From NCBI GenBank assembly GCA_009664345.1, contig CP043547.1:4616709-4680708 (forward strand): 64,000 nt of DNA, written 5' to 3'. The translations under genes were made by a program, and so were the position numbers. Below are positions 58,565-64,000 of the stretch, in pieces (the first letter of the stretch is position 1; each line of letters begins with the position of its first letter). The notes beneath the pieces were generated by a model that was not told where the DNA came from, did no database searches, and saw only the letters and a program-made list of their open reading frames with translations. The stretch comes from Planctomycetales bacterium 10988. Lineage in GTDB: Bacteria > Planctomycetota > Planctomycetia > Pirellulales > Pb10988.

Positions 58565-58999
58565 ATGAGAAGACTTTATTTCTTCAATAGCTTGCACTTA
58601 TGGTTTCTTGCCCATGGTGCTGCATTGATGGGGCTCATGTGGTTGTATGATCGGGATGAAGAGATTTCGTTTTCTCAGCTTATTTTAGTCGCAGCCGCGG
58701 TCATGTTTGGAGTGTGGGGAACGTCTTATTTTCTCTTCTCCACGATAGGCTGGTTTGTGCTGCTTCCGATCTATGGCATCACGACGCTGATGATCTTCCT
58801 GCTTTGCGAAAGTAAAAGCATCAAGGAAGCCGCCATTATCGCGGCAGCCTTCCTGGTAATTCATCTGCTTTTTTGCTTGGCCTTTTATCTGATTTATGGA
58901 TATCGCTTTCATTCGCCGGAAGTCGAACTAGAAAACTTCCGTGAGCGGTTCGAATACGATGATCCCTACCGTCCTGATCGGTACGAGGGGCAACCGTAA
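58565..58999 (+). CDS. Small polytopic membrane protein of unknown function
   Basis: From the ATG at 58565 (GGAAGGGTG just upstream; a GTG three bases earlier is in frame) the product has 144 residues. Four membrane helices are predicted at about 10-28, 37-58, 60-80 and 88-112, with short loops, followed by a charged C-terminal tail rich in Glu, Asp, Arg and Tyr. No family is recognised. It converges with the TPR gene on the other strand. Confidence 0.68.
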   Translation: MRRLYFFNSLHLWFLAHGAALMGLMWLYDRDEEISFSQLILVAAAVMFGVWGTSYFLFSTIGWFVLLPIYGITTLMIFLLCESKSIKEAAIIAAAFLVIHLLFCLAFYLIYGYRFHSPEVELENFRERFEYDDPYRPDRYEGQP

Positions 59000-59041
59000 G
59001 TGGGTGGCTCTTCATCTGTCGGAAATTGTCGAAACTGTCGT

Positions 59042-62000
59042 TTATGGGAAGCGATAGGTCATCCACCAGTAAGCATAGACATTTTCATAGAACTGGCTGT
59101 TATTCAACGACATTCCCATCTCGCTGGAGAATTTACACGTCACATCGTGATGCAAACTCGCTTTGAAGAGACTGTAGAATTCGCTGTCGCTATCCCAGGC
59201 GCCCCCGGCTTGGATTTGCCACCAAGTTTCGTTGGCTCCTTTGAAGAAGTACTCACTCACCCATTGCTTGAACTGGAATAATAAGGCTAGTTGCGAGAAG
59301 TCGCTCGGCGAGAAGTACGGGTGAATCGTTCCTCCGGCCAAGGTGGTAGGATCGGGGCTGAAGATCGTCTCTTCGCGGAAACCGTAGAAATCGTAGTTGA
59401 TCAAGAACTTCAATTCATTCGGTGCCCGTGTGATCATGAAGTCATTGTAGAACATGAAGTCCGTGCGGTGGTTGTTATCGGAATAATCCCAGTAGCGGTA
59501 AGCCATGTAACTATCCCAACGGCGAGTTGGCTTGCTTCGCATATCCAAACGAAAACCAAATCGGTAGATATCTTGGTTGAGGCTTTCGTTATTCTCTTGG
59601 ACATTTTCCAGCATGAGCCCCGCCCCGAGCTTGGTATTCCATTTCGTGGTCAACTCCAGGCCGGTGTCGAAGGTCGGTCGGGTGCTTTGGCGATTTTCAT
59701 AGACTTCGATATTCACTTGCCCGTAATAGCGGAGCCACGGCCAACATGCGATCGGTTCCCCTTGATAACGCCCGGTGAAGATATTTCCGTGCAGGTCCGG
59801 GTCATCGATCGGATCAAGAATCAAATGGCTATAGCTTGCCATGACGATATCGTCTTCGTTGCCGTAAGGCAGAATCGCGGACGTTGTGAGCTTCGTCTTC
59901 TTGATCTGAGCCAGCAAGTCCCGCCCTTGTTGAGAGAAGAACTCGACCTGGCTATGTGATTGGGGTCGGAGTTCCAGACGGTTTCGTTGTAAGGCAATAT
60001 GAGCGACATCGTTGCAAGGGCTTACCTCTAGCAACTTGGCATATTCTCTCATCGCGACTCGCGTATCATTGAGACCGCTGTGCGTTTGAGCGACATCGAA
60101 ACGGGCCCACACATTGTCCTGTTCCATTTCGATCAAACTATGATAGACGGGAATCGCCAGATGAGGCCTCCAGTCCCGATAGTTTCGGGCGAGCATTTCC
60201 GTTTGGACGAACGCCATTTCTTGTGGAGCCGCCGTGTAGCCGGTCGGATAAGTCGGACGAGGACGCTCATCCAGGGCGTTTTCTTCATTGGCCGGATAAA
60301 TCATCGAACCCCATTCGGCCACTCTCAATGCTTCTTCAAAGGCATGGTGGGAAGCACGATAGCCTTTCCATTGTTGAATGGCATACGCTTTTTCCCGGCG
60401 AGAAGGAAGATATTCCGGCAGATGTTCGGAGAGCAAATCATATTCAACCACGGCATGGGCATACATAAAGTCCGCCGCAAAACGCCGGGCCAAACCGATT
60501 CGTCCCCGGATATTCGATGGGGAGAACGAGAGCAAGGTGCGGAAGGCAGCAACCGCATCATGATTGCAATGGCAATCCACCAACCCGCTGACCGCTTCGG
60601 CCAAACGGACTCCGGCAGAGGTATTCCGCGGCGTTCGTTGGACGACTTCCGACATCATTTGCTTGGCAAGTTTGTAATCGCAATCCTCAGCCGCCAAGTC
60701 AGCAACGCGTATCCGGAAATACGTGGGATGCGTATCTTCATGTTCGATCCCCTGAGCGATGGCCTCGCTGGCACGAACGGGATTGTTGAGTTGGTTATAG
60801 GCAGCATATAGACCGTAATAGGCTTCGGGGCGATTCCCTTGCCGCGGCAGGGCCAGACAACCTTGATATTCATAAATCGCTTCGAGTGGCTTATTCATCT
60901 TGCGGAAGACATACCCAAACGCAAGGTGTAAGTCGGCTTGTTCGTAAAGCTCGCGGGTTCCTTGCTGACGACGGGCATGGAGCAAGGCTTCGGCATCCCC
61001 GGCAAGCCCCATCTCGACCATGTTTTGGACTAAAATCCGTAACGGATGAATTTCGGAAGGGTCTTCACGCAACATTTCTTCCAGAACCGCATTCGACTCA
61101 TGGAAGCGACGTTGCACGGCGAGGACTTCTGCCAAACGGACGCGGGCTTCGCGGTTGTTTGAGTTTAGCTCGACGGATTTGATGTAATGAGCTTTCGCTT
61201 TTTCATATTCACCACCGGCTCGAATCGTATCGGCCAAAGCGGACATGATCTCATCATCGTCAGGATTCATATCGAGCAAACGTTGATAAATGATCCGTGC
61301 GTCCGCGTACTCCCCACTGATGACGTGCGTGGCGGCAAGGGTTTCCAAGAAAGATTGATTTCGCTGTGCTGCGGGAACGCGACCCAAAACGTCGAAAGAT
61401 TCTTGCGGAGTAAAGCCCTGGATATGAATCCGGGCGGTGTTGATCAACGCATCGATATTGTCAGGATCGTAGTCGAGCACTTGGGCCAAGACAATCAATG
61501 CGACATCTTGACGAAGCGGGGTCAAGAAGTTTTCCGCCAGCAACAAACGAACGCCGGAGTTGCTCGGAGCGATGCTCGCCATTTCGTCGGCAACCTCCGC
61601 GGCTCGATCGTAATCCCCGACAAGGTCATACGCCCGCACGAGATCGGCAGCGATTTGGATATCATCCGGATAGCGTTGACGCAGGAAGAGAAAGAGGTCC
61701 AGCGCTTCATCGCCACGTTTCAGTTCCAACAGGAGCCGGGCAAGAGCGACGCGAATCTCTTCATCCGAGCGGTCGATATCTGCCAGATAGAGGCTGTAAA
61801 TCTCTTGTGCCGCCTCACGTTGTTGGTTGAGAGCATACACCCGTGCCAACTTCAACGCAGTTTCGACATCATTCGGCTCTTGTTCCAAGCGACGTTTCAA
61901 GAACTCGGTCGCACGGTTGTACTCACGCACTTGAACCAAGACATCGGCCAAGTTCGTCAAGAGACGACTCTCGTTCGGATACCGCTCGACCAAGAATTCA

Positions 62001-64000
62001 TACTGACGCACGGCGAGTTCAAATTCCCCAGCGGTCACCGCGACCCCGGCATATTCAGAACGGGCCTCAATGTCTTCAGGGAATCGTTCGAGCAAAAGTT
62101 CAAAGCGGTCCAGCGCTTCGTCAAGGTCTCCGATCGCCACGGCATTCCGCGCGGCTCGTAGGAGTACATTGCGATTGAAGTTATCACGAATCTCCGGTGG
62201 CACCGGCAATTGAGGATCGACAATGCCCCCTTGATCCTCCATCTCCAACTCTTCGGACTCCTGCGGGGTTGGTCCCATCGGGTCCATCGGTTGAAGGTTT
62301 GGATCTTGCGGAACGCCCGGCGCACCGGGAGCTTGGTTGTTCCCAGGAGCAGGAAGCAACTCCACATCTTGATTGTTACTATTCGGCTGTTGCAGCATGG
62401 TAAAGCGATGCTGTACCGGGCGGACTTCCGGAGTAAAAGCCTGAGGACGCGGCGGAGCCAACTCCGGACTTTGGGCAACTCTTGGAGCAGGACGACCTAA
62501 GCGTTGCAGGGCAACACGCGCCGGATTCCCATTCGGTCCGACAAGTTCCCCCGGCTTGGGCGGGTCTAGCCGCGAGCCTTCCCGTTGGGCGATGATCGAT
62601 TGCAACTCATTCCAGCGTTCGTCTTCCAAGGAGGTTCTCGATGCCGGAGGCAAGGTAAAATCACTCGGCTGTCGCGCAGGCGTTGCCACCCGTTGCGGGG
62701 CGGAGACGACTTGCTTCGGGTTCACCGGAGGACGAGTTTGCGGCGCGGTCGAAGGTGCCGAGGGTACTTGCCCCGAAAGAATACGTTGCAAACGCTTCAC
62801 ACGTTCGGGATCAGCGGTCTGTTGCGATTGAATGACGCCGGGGTTTTCCGGCTGTTGAGCGGTGACCGGAGGCGTTCGCGTCGGTTGGGAACGCGGCTGC
62901 GGAAGCGGGCTGACGGCTTGTTCGGTTTGAGGACGGGGACGCATCGCCGGGTACGGCCCACCTACGGGTTGCGAGGCAACTCGCTGAGGTGTCGGTCGCG
63001 GAGTTGGTCCGAACTCTGGAGTCCGTTGTGGCTGAGCTACTCGGGGAGCGGTTGCCGGTGATTGCGGACTGCTCTCTCGACTGCTTAAAGGGATCGACAA
63101 GCGCTGCGGTTTGGTCGCCGTTTGGGGGCTCGATTCGGTAACCTGGGAAACTTGCCGAGCGGGAGGGGCCTCTTGGCGAGGTCGGGCAGCCGGCGCGGAC
63201 AGCTTCAAGTCAGAACCCGATTCGCGAGTCGAAGTCGGTTTTGCAACCTGCGAGACGGGGGATGGCGTGGCGGTTTTGCTCGGGGTCTTGCCTTGCTGGG
63301 GAGAAACCAAACGCATTTGCAAATCGCCAGAGGCTTGCTGAGTCGGTCCCTCTTCTTTCGACGCAGTCGTTTGCATGCTGGTAGGAACTTCGGCTTCCCC
63401 CAATGCGGAGAGATTCGGCATTTCAGAAGCCTGAAAACTTGCCTTCTCTGCCGAAGCATTCAGCGGTCGCGTGCGGACATAGAGCTTGGAATCCGCGACT
63501 GCGGCATTTCCCAAACGATCCGCGGCAGCCAAACGAACTTGCAGCGAGCCGGTGCCTTGCAACAACGGAAGCACAATCTGTCCACGAAGATATTTCTCTT
63601 CCAACTCCAAGGCATTCGGATCGATTGCAATCGACTGCCAAACGGCGTTCCGTTCATCCCAACGATATTCCAAAGAGAGCCGGTCTCGGGCGGGGAGTTG
63701 ATCACGGATTTCCCACAAGACCTGAACTTCCCCATCTGTGTTTTGCCAAGCATCGAGCTTGATCTCCGGTTCACGGGAATCGACAAGGACCCGCTTTTCC
63801 GGTTGGTGAGGGCCGCTCGGTTGGAAGTTCCCTTGCTGATCAACCGTTCGCAGGGAGAACCAATATTCACCATCTTCAGCGGCAACAAAGGAGAAATGGC
63901 CTTGCTCGGGATCAACGGTTTCGACGAGCTTCCAGGCTTTCCCTTGATCGCGTGAGGCAAAGAGCAACACCGATTTCGGGGCATCGGCCGTCGATTCGGT
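59042..64000 (-). CDS. Giant secreted TPR protein with porin-like C-terminus (5' end cut by the window)
   Basis: The frame stays open to the window edge, so the N-terminus is missing; at least 1652 residues are visible. The first 180 show Ig/FN3-like beta sandwich features (SREPEIKLDAWQNTDGEVQVLWEIRD). A Pro/Gln/Ser-rich disordered region follows to about 560. From about 590 to 1300 run many TPR units (DLDEALDRFELLLERFPEDIEARSEYAGVAV; EYEKAKAHYIKSVELNSNNREARVRLAEVL). The last 320 residues are rich in alternating aromatic strands (RWDSYMAYRYWDYSDNNHRTDFMFYNDFMI; end FYENVYAYWWMTYRF), like an outer-membrane beta-barrel. TPR plus barrel is the layout of polysaccharide exporters such as BcsC and PgaA; this role is inferred. 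Confidence 0.8.
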   Translation of the reverse strand, partial: TESTADAPKSVLLFASRDQGKAWKLVETVDPEQGHFSFVAAEDGEYWFSLRTVDQQGNFQPSGPHQPEKRVLVDSREPEIKLDAWQNTDGEVQVLWEIRDQLPARDRLSLEYRWDERNAVWQSIAIDPNALELEEKYLRGQIVLPLLQGTGSLQVRLAAADRLGNAAVADSKLYVRTRPLNASAEKASFQASEMPNLSALGEAEVPTSMQTTASKEEGPTQQASGDLQMRLVSPQQGKTPSKTATPSPVSQVAKPTSTRESGSDLKLSAPAARPRQEAPPARQVSQVTESSPQTATKPQRLSIPLSSRESSPQSPATAPRVAQPQRTPEFGPTPRPTPQRVASQPVGGPYPAMRPRPQTEQAVSPLPQPRSQPTRTPPVTAQQPENPGVIQSQQTADPERVKRLQRILSGQVPSAPSTAPQTRPPVNPKQVVSAPQRVATPARQPSDFTLPPASRTSLEDERWNELQSIIAQREGSRLDPPKPGELVGPNGNPARVALQRLGRPAPRVAQSPELAPPRPQAFTPEVRPVQHRFTMLQQPNSNNQDVELLPAPGNNQAPGAPGVPQDPNLQPMDPMGPTPQESEELEMEDQGGIVDPQLPVPPEIRDNFNRNVLLRAARNAVAIGDLDEALDRFELLLERFPEDIEARSEYAGVAVTAGEFELAVRQYEFLVERYPNESRLLTNLADVLVQVREYNRATEFLKRRLEQEPNDVETALKLARVYALNQQREAAQEIYSLYLADIDRSDEEIRVALARLLLELKRGDEALDLFLFLRQRYPDDIQIAADLVRAYDLVGDYDRAAEVADEMASIAPSNSGVRLLLAENFLTPLRQDVALIVLAQVLDYDPDNIDALINTARIHIQGFTPQESFDVLGRVPAAQRNQSFLETLAATHVISGEYADARIIYQRLLDMNPDDDEIMSALADTIRAGGEYEKAKAHYIKSVELNSNNREARVRLAEVLAVQRRFHESNAVLEEMLREDPSEIHPLRILVQNMVEMGLAGDAEALLHARRQQGTRELYEQADLHLAFGYVFRKMNKPLEAIYEYQGCLALPRQGNRPEAYYGLYAAYNQLNNPVRASEAIAQGIEHEDTHPTYFRIRVADLAAEDCDYKLAKQMMSEVVQRTPRNTSAGVRLAEAVSGLVDCHCNHDAVAAFRTLLSFSPSNIRGRIGLARRFAADFMYAHAVVEYDLLSEHLPEYLPSRREKAYAIQQWKGYRASHHAFEEALRVAEWGSMIYPANEENALDERPRPTYPTGYTAAPQEMAFVQTEMLARNYRDWRPHLAIPVYHSLIEMEQDNVWARFDVAQTHSGLNDTRVAMREYAKLLEVSPCNDVAHIALQRNRLELRPQSHSQVEFFSQQGRDLLAQIKKTKLTTSAILPYGNEDDIVMASYSHLILDPIDDPDLHGNIFTGRYQGEPIACWPWLRYYGQVNIEVYENRQSTRPTFDTGLELTTKWNTKLGAGLMLENVQENNESLNQDIYRFGFRLDMRSKPTRRWDSYMAYRYWDYSDNNHRTDFMFYNDFMITRAPNELKFLINYDFYGFREETIFSPDPTTLAGGTIHPYFSPSDFSQLALLFQFKQWVSEYFFKGANETWWQIQAGGAWDSDSEFYSLFKASLHHDVTCKFSSEMGMSLNNSQFYENVYAYWWMTYRFP

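Noticed and set aside
59291-59959. Plus-strand frame opposite the TPR gene
   Set aside because: Antisense shadow of the well-supported TPR protein; composition and lack of RBS argue against it.
60080-62161. Several long plus-strand frames opposite the TPR repeats
   Set aside because: They follow the codon pattern of the minus-strand TPR gene and have no coding signals of their own.
1-64000. CRISPR arrays, rRNA genes, insertion sequences and prophage
   Set aside because: I looked for regular spaced repeats, rRNA motifs, transposase signatures and phage structural genes; none are visible.

Overview
The window looks like a chromosomal segment of a planctomycete (Planctomycetota). This is inferred from gene content: Ser/Thr kinases with a membrane segment and a WD40-type tail, a planctomycete-style ECF sigma factor, an extended Bat (aerotolerance) operon, a J-domain-like membrane protein with Ig-like repeats, a small CXXCH protein, and several large secreted or TPR proteins without close named relatives. 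Base composition is near balanced, with AT-rich spacers. There are no rRNA genes, CRISPR arrays or recognisable insertion sequences. One tRNA gene, tRNA-Ala(GGC), is present.

Layout. 0-16.6 kb: ribosomal protein bS21, a membrane protein, a methyltransferase and an endonuclease/exonuclease/phosphatase-fold protein (minus strand), a Ser/Thr kinase, an ammonium transporter with a secreted acidic extension, a secreted repeat protein, an RmlD-like reductase, a two-part cytoplasmic protein, a CXXCH protein, a NarL-type response regulator, a YbdK-type carboxylate-amine ligase, a PAP2 phosphatase and an acetyltransferase. 16.6-27.5 kb, all minus strand: a SpoIIAA-like protein, an FKBP isomerase, and a tightly packed moxR-DUF58-DUF4381-batA-batB-batC-batD-batE operon. 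28-41.6 kb: a HEAT protein, an AT-rich orphan, an RND efflux pump with its adaptor, SufS, a secreted protein, PutA, and an anti-sigma kinase/antagonist (partner-switching) pair. 42-45.2 kb: a beta-helix protein, a SUKH-like orphan, a UPF0104 flippase-like protein and the tRNA.

The most unusual region is 45.2-54.7 kb. A sigma-54-like promoter, preceded by an 18-bp perfect palindrome, lies upstream of an ECF sigma factor. Facing it on the minus strand are a small membrane protein, a 1022-residue protein collinear with the C-terminal two thirds of the RNA polymerase beta' subunit, a WD40 Ser/Thr kinase whose start codon overlaps the stop of the beta'-like gene, a thioredoxin-fold protein and a tyrosine phosphatase. 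The beta'-like protein keeps the four-cysteine zinc site but lacks the NADFDGD catalytic motif and the trigger-loop catalytic residues. It is therefore probably a non-catalytic RpoC paralogue coupled to a signalling kinase.

A second unexplained pattern is a dispersed palindromic motif, consensus CAAAAAGTACTTTTTG. About twenty copies or near-copies are concentrated at 22-25.5, 37-38 and 46.6-54.5 kb, both between genes and inside them, where it usually reads as Lys-X-X-Phe. The right end (55-64 kb) holds a secreted Asn/Pro-rich protein, the J-like protein, a probable short minus-strand transcript with a near-perfect Shine-Dalgarno sequence and a strong terminator, a small membrane protein, and a giant TPR protein with a porin-like C-terminus that runs off the window edge.
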